Shown here piece after piece: positions 1 to 6,236 of a DNA stretch of 10,356 nt. The DNA comes from Rickettsia typhi (GTDB lineage: Bacteria > Pseudomonadota > Alphaproteobacteria > Rickettsiales > UBA1997). The notes beneath the pieces were generated by a model. That model was not told the origin of the DNA, did no database searches, and worked only from the letters and a program-made list of their open reading frames with translations. The position numbers and the translations under genes were made by a program. The stretch is from the NCBI GenBank assembly GCA_945888585.1, contig CAMDAI010000030.1:1-10356 (forward strand), written 5' to 3'. The stretch's first letter is position 1. Every line of letters begins with the position of its first letter.

Positions 1-567
1 TTTTCTGATATTGAAGATGGTTTCCTGCTCAAAACAGCAGCGACTTTAGAATATCAAGTTCCTAATATTGTAGGTAATGGTGAGAACAGTCAATTTAAAA
101 ACGAAACAATCTGGAGTCAAATAAAAGGCTTGAATAATATTGTTATTGGCGCTCATTTTCGTACCCATAAATATCTTGGCTTTAATATTAATTGGAGCAA
201 ATTTATGATGAAAAATAATAATTTAAACGATTTTGGTACCTTATCTACAAAGCCTAGTCTTTCAATTCAAAATATTAATTTTTCTTCACTTTGGTATATT
301 CCTTTAATTGGTGATCATTTATTGGAGAGCTTTATTGAACTTGGTTTAAGTGATATTCAAAGTCAGTTTAAATATGCTTCCGATACTCAAGGTTTTGTTA
401 GTATTAAAGAACATGATACTGTTCCTCTTTATGGATTGGGTTTGCAATTTGCACCTTATGACAGTGAGACCGTGTTTAGAATTTCTATACAAAAATATAA
501 TACCAAATTATCACCTCTTAATGTCAACATAACATCCTGGCGGGCCGGAGTGGTTAAATATTTCTAA
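1..567 (+). CDS. Outer-membrane beta-barrel protein, C-terminal part (5' end outside window)
   Basis: The reading frame is open from the first base of the window, so the gene begins upstream and 188 C-terminal residues are visible. An internal ATG or TTG start near 130 is possible, but the preceding 43 codons read as the same kind of protein. The sequence alternates polar and hydrophobic or aromatic residues (for example GLGLQFAPYDSETVFRISIQ) in repeated short strands separated by N/D/S-rich turns. It ends in VVKYF with a terminal phenylalanine, the usual C-terminal signal of barrels inserted by the BAM complex. I infer a small outer-membrane barrel of the porin or OmpA-barrel type. No specific family is recognised, and the signal peptide would lie upstream of the window. 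metK follows 16 bp downstream on the same strand, so the two may share a transcript, although their functions do not suggest a link. Confidence 0.7.
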   Translation, partial: FSDIEDGFLLKTAATLEYQVPNIVGNGENSQFKNETIWSQIKGLNNIVIGAHFRTHKYLGFNINWSKFMMKNNNLNDFGTLSTKPSLSIQNINFSSLWYIPLIGDHLLESFIELGLSDIQSQFKYASDTQGFVSIKEHDTVPLYGLGLQFAPYDSETVFRISIQKYNTKLSPLNVNITSWRAGVVKYF

Positions 568-583
568 CCTTAACTAAACATAT

Positions 584-1741
584 ATGCCAAAAAAATTCTT
601 ATTTACATCCGAATCGGTATCCGAAGGTCATCCTGATAAAATTTGCGATCAAATTTCTGATAGTCTAGTTGATGCTTATTTAAAGCTTGATCCTTATTCA
701 AGATTGGCGATTGAAACCTTTGCAACAACTAACACAGTTGTGATTGGTGGCGAAATTAGAGCACCAGAGATTTCTAAAGCAGAAATTGAAAACATTATTC
801 GTAACACTGTTAAAGAAATTGGTTATGAACAAGAAGGTTTTCATCATGCCAATCTAAAAATTATCAATTTAATTCATGCCCAATCAAAAGATATTGCTAT
901 TGGTGTTGATGCAGCAGCAGGAAAAGATGAGGGAGCTGGTGATCAGGGAATCATGTTTGGATATGCTTGCGATGAAACTGAAGATTTAATGCCAGCTGCC
1001 ATTCAATATTCGCATCGTATGCTCCATAATATTATGAATGCCATAAAAGCCGGTGAAATCAAGGATCTAGGCCCAGATGCTAAAGGTCAAATTACCTTAC
1101 ATTATGAGAATGGCGTTCCAATTGGCACTGATTCAGTACTAGTTTCAATTCAGCATAGAGAAGGAATGACCGCAAAGCAAATTCGTGAAATTATTCGTCC
1201 TTATGTAGAAAAAACTCTACCAAAGGGTTGGATGTGTAAAGAAGATAAATTCTTGGTTAATCCCACTGGAAATTTTGTAATTGGCGGTCCTGATGGAGAT
1301 GCTGGTCTTACTGGTAGAAAAATTATTGTTGATACTTACGGTGGCTCTGCTCCTCATGGTGGAGGGGCATTTTCTGGAAAAGACCCAACTAAAGTTGATA
1401 GATCAGCAGCCTATATGGCCAGATATTTAGCTAAAAACGTAGTTGCTGCCAAATTGGCCAAAAAATGCACTATTCAATTAGCTTATGCTATTGGGGTTTC
1501 TAAGCCACTTTCAGTCTATGTTAATAATCATGACAGTGGAATCGATGGTGAAATATTAGCTGAATTCTTCAATCAAACTATTGATCTTTCACCGCGTGGA
1601 ATTAGAGAGCATCTGCAATTAAATCGCCCAATCTATAAACGCACCGCCGCCTACGGCCATTTTGGCAGAAAGCCTGAAATTGATGGTGGATTTTCTTGGG
1701 AAAAAATTGATCTGATCGAAAAGTTAAAGAAGATAGTTTAA
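584..1741 (+). CDS. metK: S-adenosylmethionine synthetase (methionine adenosyltransferase)
   Basis: MetK makes S-adenosylmethionine from ATP and methionine, releasing phosphate and pyrophosphate, in the cytoplasm. It normally forms dimers or tetramers and needs Mg2+ and K+. The 385-residue product is full length for the family. Visible signatures are [12 protein letters not shown] at residues 15-26 (ATP and metal site), [12 protein letters not shown] at 117-128, and the glycine-rich [16 protein letters not shown] at 259-274 (phosphate-binding loop). The ATG at 584 gives the standard N-terminus [19 protein letters not shown]. Only 16 bp separate it from the upstream barrel gene. That gap has no room for a SAM riboswitch, and there is no purine-rich Shine-Dalgarno motif before the ATG. 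The gene downstream is convergent, so metK ends its transcription unit here. Confidence 0.98.
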   Translation: MPKKFLFTSESVSEGHPDKICDQISDSLVDAYLKLDPYSRLAIETFATTNTVVIGGEIRAPEISKAEIENIIRNTVKEIGYEQEGFHHANLKIINLIHAQSKDIAIGVDAAAGKDEGAGDQGIMFGYACDETEDLMPAAIQYSHRMLHNIMNAIKAGEIKDLGPDAKGQITLHYENGVPIGTDSVLVSIQHREGMTAKQIREIIRPYVEKTLPKGWMCKEDKFLVNPTGNFVIGGPDGDAGLTGRKIIVDTYGGSAPHGGGAFSGKDPTKVDRSAAYMARYLAKNVVAAKLAKKCTIQLAYAIGVSKPLSVYVNNHDSGIDGEILAEFFNQTIDLSPRGIREHLQLNRPIYKRTAAYGHFGRKPEIDGGFSWEKIDLIEKLKKIV

Positions 1742-2040
1742 ATTTGTGTGTAATTAAAAATCTGAATTGCTTCGAAAAGTTTAAGATTTTAAACTTGTAT
1801 CTTGCTGATTTTTTTTAAAATTCAGAAAAGTATAAATAAAAATATCAACAACAATCTAATAAAATAGTGTGATTACATTACGGCTCTCTAATGAAGAAAG
1901 AAAATGGGATCGCCCACCTACATCAGTTTTTGGTTATAGTGCTGCCCAACTAGATACAAAAAATCTTGATCGTAAAGGGAAATAGAAGATAAGAATTTTA
2001 GCAATTTCTAACTGTGTGCTTGTTAATTCCTTGGCTGCAT
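1742..2040. other. Convergent spacer after metK, possible gene debris
   Basis: This stretch separates metK (+) from the qor unit (-). It contains an AT-only-stem hairpin (1777-1796) and a T8 run (1809-1816). No intact gene is convincing. Two short frames look somewhat protein-like. On the plus strand, a frame from GTG 1869 to TAG 1983-1985 would encode 38 residues including NEERKWDRPPTSVFGYSAAQ. On the minus strand, a stop-to-stop frame from 2083 down to 1934 includes IDAAKELTSTQLEIAKIL. They overlap on opposite strands, so at most one can be a real remnant. I recognise neither. Degraded coding sequence is a reasonable reading, but chance cannot be excluded. Confidence 0.35.
1777..1796 (+). 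terminator. Weak hairpin downstream of metK
   Basis: An 8-bp perfect inverted repeat (AAGTTTAA, loop GATT, TTAAACTT) lies 36 bp after the metK stop codon. A run of eight T residues follows 12 bp later at 1809-1816. The stem is almost all A-T and the T run is not directly attached, so this is a poor intrinsic terminator by usual criteria. It is the best candidate for the metK 3' end in this convergent spacer. Confidence 0.3.
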
Positions 2041-2241
2041 CTATTGAAGGCTGATTAGCGTAGCTTTTGTGATTCTTTGCCTGTCATTCTCCATTTTTTT
2101 AATTATTTCTTTTGTAAAAAATTCAGAGAAAAATTTTGTAGAATTACCAGCAGAACTAACTTTATTGGCATTTACCACCACATCATTTCCATCTTTATTT
2201 TTTTGAAATAACCCAAGCTTGAATAACTTGCCGAAATACAT
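2041..2241 (-). CDS. Doubtful 66-residue hypothetical protein directly after qor
   Basis: The frame opens with an ATG immediately after the TAG stop of the qor gene and in the same reading frame, so it could be translated by reinitiation or, in principle, by readthrough. The product is basic and rich in K, N, F and S (starts MYFGKLFKLGLF, later FFSEFFTKEIIKKMENDRQ), with no signal peptide, membrane segment or motif I recognise. Just before its stop, a second frame offset by one base continues with protein-like sequence into the spacer. The ORF may therefore be the 5' half of a frameshifted gene rather than a complete small protein. No Shine-Dalgarno motif is seen. It could also be non-coding: AT-rich DNA readily gives frames of this length. 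Confidence 0.3.
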   Translation of the reverse strand: MYFGKLFKLGLFQKNKDGNDVVVNANKVSSAGNSTKFFSEFFTKEIIKKMENDRQRITKATLISLQ

Positions 2242-3216
2242 CTATAAAAAAGTTAAAACCAAAGATCCGGTTGATTGGCGATTTTCTAGTTTTTGATGAA
2301 CTTTTGGTAATTCAGAAAAATTAAAAGTGGTAATATTGGGACGTAGAACTCCTTCAGTAATTTTTTTAAAGACTTCTGTGGCAGATAAAACTAATTCAAT
2401 TCTATTTGCCTTATAAAGTGCTAAAGTTGGACGGGTTAGATAAAGAGAATTAAGCAATAGTGAATTTAAATTAATTGGTGGAGTTGGACCAGAAGCTTCA
2501 CCATAGCTTATGCACATCCCCATTGGCCAGAGACAATCAATTGATTTTAAAATAGTATCTTTGCCAACTCCATCATAAACTAATCCTACCCCATTACCAT
2601 TAGTTATCTCATCCACTTTTTTTAGAAAATCTTCTTTGTTATAGTTAATAACATAATCACATCCAGCAGCCTTAGCAATAGGAATTTTAAAATCATCTCC
2701 TACAGTACCGATTACTTCTAAACCTAAATGTTTGGCCCAATTACATAAAAATTGACCAACACCACCAGCGGCAGCATGAATCAAAACCCTTTTAGCTTTG
2801 GAAGCAATATAAACCCGATGAATTAAAGTATGTGCCATCATTCCTTTAAGAAGTGAACCAGCAACTTGTACATCTGTTAAATTTTTTGGTGGAGTAACTA
2901 AAAAATGCTGATCAATTATTCTTTTTTCTGTATAAGCGCCAATTCCACCGGTAGCATAAGCAACTCTTTCACCAACCTGATATTCAGTAACTTCCGGACC
3001 AATTGCCTCAATAATTCCACAGCCTTCCAAGCCAATAACGGCAGGCATATGATTAATTTTATAATCACCTCTGCGAAAATGAATATCAAAAAAGTTCACC
3101 CCAACTGCAGTGTGTTTAATTAAAACTTCCCCCTTACCTGGTTTTGGTTCATCATCGACAGTTTCGAGTTTAAGATGATCAGCTTTTCCATGATTGTGAA
3201 GAATATATTCTTTCAT
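2242..3216 (-). CDS. NADPH:quinone oxidoreductase, zeta-crystallin (QorA) type
   Basis: This is a medium-chain dehydrogenase/reductase of 324 residues, the normal length for Qor-type enzymes, which reduce quinones or related enones with NADPH in the cytoplasm. The N-terminal GroES-like domain covers roughly residues 1-125 (GVNFFDIHFRRGDY at 39-52; GLEGCGII at 62-69). The Rossmann domain carries the nucleotide-binding AAAGGVGQ at 148-155 and YDGVGKDT at 214-221. The segment SLYLTRPTLALY (257-268) matches the QorA subgroup. The cysteine and histidine zinc ligands of true alcohol dehydrogenases are absent, as expected for this branch. The start gives the typical MKEYILHNHG N-terminus. The substrate cannot be read from sequence. 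The gene is divergent from the exonuclease gene across a 71-bp gap, in which I see no clear promoter boxes for either direction. Confidence 0.93.
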   Translation of the reverse strand: MKEYILHNHGKADHLKLETVDDEPKPGKGEVLIKHTAVGVNFFDIHFRRGDYKINHMPAVIGLEGCGIIEAIGPEVTEYQVGERVAYATGGIGAYTEKRIIDQHFLVTPPKNLTDVQVAGSLLKGMMAHTLIHRVYIASKAKRVLIHAAAGGVGQFLCNWAKHLGLEVIGTVGDDFKIPIAKAAGCDYVINYNKEDFLKKVDEITNGNGVGLVYDGVGKDTILKSIDCLWPMGMCISYGEASGPTPPINLNSLLLNSLYLTRPTLALYKANRIELVLSATEVFKKITEGVLRPNITTFNFSELPKVHQKLENRQSTGSLVLTFL

Positions 3217-3287
3217 AATTTTAGCTTAACTTTTTGATTTTTTGGAATTAGTCTAGATAGCTTCAATTAATCGATTTTTTTTATAAA

Positions 3288-4091
3288 ATGCAACATCAAT
3301 CATTATTTGTTTTTGATATTGAAACTGTCCCAGATGTCGATTTGGTAAGGGATTTGACTGGTTGTGAAAGTGCTGATGTAAATGAATTACGTCAGGCACT
3401 TACAGATTATCATTTAAAAATTACTGATGGAAAAAATTCTTTTCCAAGACAGCCTTTTCATAAGGTAGTAGCTATTAGTTTTTTAGAAGCTGAAATTATT
3501 CGTGAGGAAAAAAGTGAACAATATATTTTACAGGAAGTCAGATCTGGTGGAAATATTAATTCTAGTGAGGAAGATTTAATTAAGGGATTTTTTTCGCATT
3601 TAAAAAAACAGCCACCAAGATTAGTTAGTTTTAACGGTAAAACTTTTGATTTGCCAGTTTTAAAATATCGCGCAATTAAATATGGAATTGCAGCACCATG
3701 GCTTTATAAAATGGGTGATAAGTGGAATAATTATTCTCAGCGTTATGCTCTTGATTGGCATTGTGATTTGATCGATGCTTTTTCTGATTTTGGTGCTTCC
3801 GCACGAGTTAAAATGGATGAATTATGTGTTTTATTAGGATTACCTGGGAAAATTGATATTGATGGCTCACAAGTTAATGATTTATTTGATGCCAAAAAAA
3901 TTGATGAAATTCGTAATTATTGCGAAACCGATGTAATTAATACTTATCTACTTTATCTTAATTATCAGCATCATACTGGAACTTTAAGTAGTGATAATTT
4001 TGAAGCGGCAAAAGAAGATTTGATTAATTATTTACAAATGGATCCCGATAAAAATCCACACTTAAAAAAATTTCTTGCCAAGTGGAGATAG
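3288..4091 (+). CDS. Predicted 3'-5' exonuclease related to the PolB exonuclease domain
   Basis: This is a 267-residue DnaQ-like (DEDD superfamily) nuclease of the stand-alone PolB-exonuclease-like family. Exo I is FDIETVPD with acidic D10 and E12. Exo II is LVSFNGKTFDLPVL at 112-125 with N116 and D121. A further acidic pair lies in CDLIDAF at 159-165. Exo III is YCETDVINTY at 211-220, giving the YxxxD form (Y211, D215). All metal-binding positions are present, so the enzyme should be active on single-stranded DNA or RNA 3' ends. No polymerase domain is attached, and the natural substrate of this family is not established. The ATG at 3288 places Exo I ten residues in, as expected. The upstream bases are T/A-only with no Shine-Dalgarno motif. 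The GNAT gene follows 44 bp downstream. Confidence 0.88.
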   Translation: MQHQSLFVFDIETVPDVDLVRDLTGCESADVNELRQALTDYHLKITDGKNSFPRQPFHKVVAISFLEAEIIREEKSEQYILQEVRSGGNINSSEEDLIKGFFSHLKKQPPRLVSFNGKTFDLPVLKYRAIKYGIAAPWLYKMGDKWNNYSQRYALDWHCDLIDAFSDFGASARVKMDELCVLLGLPGKIDIDGSQVNDLFDAKKIDEIRNYCETDVINTYLLYLNYQHHTGTLSSDNFEAAKEDLINYLQMDPDKNPHLKKFLAKWR

Positions 4092-4135
4092 AATGGTACT
4101 AGCTTAATACAACTCTTCAATTAAAAAATACTAAA

Positions 4136-4726
4136 ATGCAGCAGCTATACTACAATGAAAATAATTTTCCCGTAATTGATCTTGGTGATTATGTTTTACG
4201 TGAGCAAATTTCGGATGATGTGGAAGATTTTTTTGCTTATTATGCCGATCCAGAAGTTAGTAAATATGTAATTTCTGATATTCCAAAAACCCTAGAAGAA
4301 GCTAAATATGAATTAAAATATTGGATTGATGTTTTTAAAAATAATGATGGTATTTATTTTGCCATTGCCAGAAAAGATAATAATAAATTAATTGGTACAA
4401 TTGGTTTAAACGGCATTAATCGTATCCATAATCGTATTGAGCTTAGCTACGATTTAGCTAAAGAATATTGGAATAAAGGAATTACTACGCAAGCTATTAA
4501 AGCAGTTACTTGGTATGGTTTTGAAAAGATGAGAATTAATCGTATTGAGGCTTATTCATTAGAACAAAATGTTGCTTCTAGAAAAGTTTTAACTAAATGT
4601 GGATTTTTTTTAGAAGGAGAATTAAGACAACATCGTTATTATAATGGAGTTTATAAAGATATTGGTATTTTTAGTTTGGTTTATGATGAATATGTGGGAA
4701 ATGCGTCAAATCTAATTGACAAATAA
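4136..4726 (+). CDS. GNAT N-acetyltransferase, RimJ/RimL-like
   Basis: This 196-residue GNAT-fold enzyme would transfer acetyl from acetyl-CoA to an amine. The N-terminal part (LREQISDDVEDFFAYYADPE, 21-40) matches the opening of the Acetyltransf_3 subgroup that includes RimJ and RimL, which act on N-termini of ribosomal proteins. The acetyl-CoA motif A runs from ELSYDLAKEYWNKGITTQA (102-120), with the pyrophosphate-binding turn around NKGITTQA. Motif B is NVASRKVLTKCGFFLEGELR (145-164). The subgroup also contains antibiotic and small-molecule acetyltransferases, so the substrate is unknown. The nearby ribosomal protein genes do not prove a ribosomal target. The ATG at 4136 is preceded by an A/T stretch without a Shine-Dalgarno motif. 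The -35 element of the tRNA-Thr promoter lies inside the last codons. Confidence 0.88.
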   Translation: MQQLYYNENNFPVIDLGDYVLREQISDDVEDFFAYYADPEVSKYVISDIPKTLEEAKYELKYWIDVFKNNDGIYFAIARKDNNKLIGTIGLNGINRIHNRIELSYDLAKEYWNKGITTQAIKAVTWYGFEKMRINRIEAYSLEQNVASRKVLTKCGFFLEGELRQHRYYNGVYKDIGIFSLVYDEYVGNASNLIDK

Positions 4727-4743
4727 ACATAATAATTTAGATT
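4716..4743 (+). promoter_or_regulatory. Probable sigma-70 promoter of tRNA-Thr
   Basis: A perfect TTGACA (4716-4721) is followed after 16 bp by TAGATT (4738-4743, four of six consensus bases). The expected start falls around 4750, a few bases before the mature tRNA 5' end at 4761. The -35 box overlaps the last codons of the acetyltransferase gene (LIDK, stop 4724-4726). The transcript may run on into rplM, since I see no terminator hairpin after the tRNA. Confidence 0.55.
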
Positions 4744-4760
4744 TCATGCCCCTAATTTGT

Positions 4761-4835
4761 GCTATCGTAGCTCAGTGGTAGAGCACTTCATTGGTAATGA
4801 AGAGGTCGGCGGTTCAATCCCACTCGATAGCACCA
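4761..4835 (+). tRNA. tRNA-Thr (anticodon GGT)
   Basis: A full cloverleaf of 75 bases including encoded CCA. The acceptor stem is GCTATCG (4761-4767) with CGATAGC (4825-4831). The D arm is GCTC, AGTGGTA, GAGC. The anticodon stem CTTCA/TGAAG encloses TTGGTAA (4791-4797), so the anticodon is GGT at 4793-4795, reading ACC and ACU threonine codons. The variable region is AGGTC. The T arm is GGCGG, TTCAATC, CCACT, followed by discriminator A and CCA at 4833-4835. The T stem contains one C-A mismatch in its middle pair and a terminal G-T pair; everything else pairs. The -35/-10 pair just upstream supports independent expression. Confidence 0.97.
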
Positions 4836-4868
4836 TCTTTTAACTTTTCTCAGGAAATTTTTCATTAC

Positions 4869-4895
4869 TTGACTTTTTTTTCATTTTACTATAAA
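4869..4895 (+). promoter_or_regulatory. Candidate promoter of rplM-rpsI
   Basis: TTGACT (4869-4874, five of six) and TATAAA (4890-4895, five of six) are separated by 15 bp, a little short of the preferred 17. Transcription would start near 4902 and leave a leader of about 70 nt before the rplM ATG at 4972. The leader contains a 4-bp complement (CCTC 4903-4906, GAGG 4920-4923), too weak to call a structure. In E. coli uL13 represses its own operon through the rplM leader. Whether that applies here cannot be told from sequence alone. Confidence 0.45.
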
Positions 4896-4971
4896 AAATT
4901 GCCCTCCTTATTATTTCACGAGGTTAAATTAGATAAAATAATTTTAAAATACGTTTGTAAAATATACTATT

Positions 4972-5439
4972 ATGGTTCACGGTACTTACTCAGCAAAGCC
5001 TTCAGAAGTTCAAAAGAAATGGTTGGTTATTGATGCTACAGATTTAATTTTAGGCAGACTTGCTACAATTGTTGCTAAAATTTTGAGAGGAAAACATAAG
5101 CCTATGTTTACTCCTCATATAGATTGCGGCGATAATGTTATTATTATCAATGCAGAAAAAATTGCTCTAACTGGCAAAAAATATGCTGAGAAAAAATATT
5201 ATTGGCACACTGGTTATCCTGGTGGTATTAAAGAAAGAAATGTCAGACAAATAATTGAAGGAGCTCATCCTGAAAGAGTTCTTCAGTCTGCTATTGAAAG
5301 AATGATAACCAGAAGTCCCCTTGGAAGGGATCAATTAAGAAAATTACATATCTATCAAGGTGCTGAGCACCCACACTCTGCTCAAAAGCCTGAAGTTCTA
5401 GATGTTGCTATATTGAATTCAAAAAACTCTAAACGTTAA
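4972..5439 (+). CDS. rplM: 50S ribosomal protein L13 (uL13)
   Basis: uL13 binds 23S rRNA early in large-subunit assembly. The 155-residue product matches the alphaproteobacterial form: N-terminal [19 protein letters not shown] (5-23), then [18 protein letters not shown] (27-44), [19 protein letters not shown] (52-70), YWHTGYPGG (77-85) and the [11 protein letters not shown] segment (109-119), in family order. The ATG at 4972 gives a normal N-terminus; frames starting further upstream overlap the leader and the tRNA and are not credible. No Shine-Dalgarno motif is visible before it, although ribosomal protein genes usually have a strong one. It is 5 bp from rpsI, the conserved bacterial rplM-rpsI pair. 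Confidence 0.98.
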   Translation: MVHGTYSAKPSEVQKKWLVIDATDLILGRLATIVAKILRGKHKPMFTPHIDCGDNVIIINAEKIALTGKKYAEKKYYWHTGYPGGIKERNVRQIIEGAHPERVLQSAIERMITRSPLGRDQLRKLHIYQGAEHPHSAQKPEVLDVAILNSKNSKR

Positions 5440-5444
5440 TAAAT

Positions 5445-5897
5445 ATGACCTCATTGAAAGAAGCTATAATTGAAGTTACTAAAGTAGAAAAAAAGCAAGA
5501 GATTGATTCTTTAGGTAGAGCTTATGGAACCGGTAGAAGAAAAAATTCATCTGCTCGTGTTTGGATTAAAAAAGGAACTGGAAAATTCACCATTAATGGT
5601 CGTGAATTTAGATCTTATTTTGGTCGCGCTATTCTCGGTACAATTGTAAAACAACCATTGATTGCTACTAAAACTGAAAATAAATTTGACATTACTGCAA
5701 CTGCAAGTGGTGGTGGTTTAACTGGTCAGGCTGGAGCAATTCTTTTAGGAATTAGCCGTTCATTAGTTTCTTTTGAGCCAGAGCTTCATCATACTTTACG
5801 CAGCGAAGGTTTCTTAACTCGTGATCCAAGAGTTGTTGAAAGAAAAAAATATGGTCGCAAAAAAGCAAGAAAAGGTCAAACTTATCGCAAAAGATAG
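5445..5897 (+). CDS. rpsI: 30S ribosomal protein S9 (uS9)
   Basis: uS9 sits in the head of the small subunit, with its C-terminal tail reaching the P-site tRNA. The product is 150 residues. An N-terminal extension of about 25 residues, common in alphaproteobacterial S9, precedes the conserved core RAYGTGRRKNSSARVWIKKG (25-44). The core continues through GREFRSYFGR (52-61) and GGGLTGQAGA (88-97) to the basic tail ending RKARKGQTYRKR, whose final K-R contacts tRNA in known structures. It follows rplM by 5 bp with no Shine-Dalgarno motif in the gap, which suggests translational coupling. A strong hairpin terminator follows the stop codon. Confidence 0.98.
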   Translation: MTSLKEAIIEVTKVEKKQEIDSLGRAYGTGRRKNSSARVWIKKGTGKFTINGREFRSYFGRAILGTIVKQPLIATKTENKFDITATASGGGLTGQAGAILLGISRSLVSFEPELHHTLRSEGFLTRDPRVVERKKYGRKKARKGQTYRKR

Positions 5898-5924
5898 TAT
5901 TTATTTTTATTACAAAATTATTAG

Positions 5925-5964
5925 AAAAAACCACTCTTTTCTATATGAAGAGAGTGGTTTTTTT
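5925..5964 (+). terminator. Bidirectional intrinsic terminator after rpsI
   Basis: The stem is CCACTCTTTTC (5931-5941) with GAAGAGAGTGG (5947-5957), eleven pairs including one G-T, around the loop TATAT. Seven T residues follow at 5958-5964 and six A residues precede at 5925-5930, so the stem can extend by A-T pairs and works in both directions. It lies 27 bp past the rpsI stop and downstream of the convergent ffh unit, so it probably ends both transcripts. Confidence 0.92.
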
Positions 5965-6030
5965 ATATAAAGAAGTTTTTAATGAAGATTTGATACTGGA
6001 AACACAATCAGAATTTTATTAACAGTTTTG
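5965..6030. other. Spacer between terminator and small frame downstream of ffh
   Basis: This short AT-rich stretch holds no gene. A 6-bp inverted repeat (TTAACA 6019-6024, TGTTAA 6029-6034, loop GTTT) spans its right edge and runs into the stop codon of the small minus-strand frame. It lacks a T tract, so I do not call it a terminator. Confidence 0.4.
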
Positions 6031-6156
6031 TTAACTGCTAATATAACCGCGTTCTTCTTCATTTTTTTTGCCTAGAACTTGAGATGACAATGATAGTTTG
6101 ATTGAGGTTTTTGGCTTATCTTGGATAATTTTCTGGATAGTAAATTGGTTAAGCAT
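6031..6156 (-). CDS. Small charged, coiled-coil-like protein downstream of ffh (start uncertain)
   Basis: A minus-strand frame ends at TAA 6031-6033 and is open back to 6243, overlapping the end of ffh in a different frame. Its composition looks coding: an E/K/L/I-spaced helix (EENLIKEKKDIESRLDDKIL, then KIEEMLNQF) followed by a basic then acidic tail (SSQVLGKKNEEERGYISS). From the only in-frame ATG (6156) it would encode 41 residues. The helical half lies upstream of that ATG, where only ATT (6237) and CTG (6231) could serve as starts, giving about 67-69 residues. I do not recognise the family. It could be a real small protein with a non-ATG start coupled to the ffh stop codon, a remnant that lost its 5' end, or chance. 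It sits before the shared terminator, so it is transcribed with ffh. Confidence 0.4.
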   Translation of the reverse strand: MLNQFTIQKIIQDKPKTSIKLSLSSQVLGKKNEEERGYISS

Positions 6157-6236
6157 CTCTTCTATTTTAAGAATTTTATCATCTAATCTGCTCTCTATAT
6201 CTTTTTTTTCTTTAATTAAATTTTCTTCCAGATAAA

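Noticed and set aside
568..583. Possible SAM riboswitch upstream of metK
   Set aside because: Only 16 bp separate the previous stop codon from the metK start, and the preceding sequence is coding; there is no room for any known SAM aptamer.
3217..3287. Divergent promoters between qor and the exonuclease gene
   Set aside because: TTGATT with TAGATA occurs at 14-bp spacing on the plus strand, and no well-spaced pair is visible on the minus strand; too weak to annotate.
4963..4968. TATACT box immediately before the rplM ATG
   Set aside because: Its position, four bases before the ATG, would give a start inside the gene; it is part of the AT-rich leader. The TTGACT/TATAAA pair further upstream is more plausible.
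4791..5033. 80-codon plus-strand frame running from the tRNA into rplM
   Set aside because: It begins inside the tRNA anticodon loop and overlaps rplM out of frame; no coding character.
6019..6034. Inverted repeat TTAACA/TGTTAA near the end of the small frame after ffh
   Set aside because: Only six A/T-rich pairs with no T tract; the strong hairpin at 5925-5964 explains termination better.
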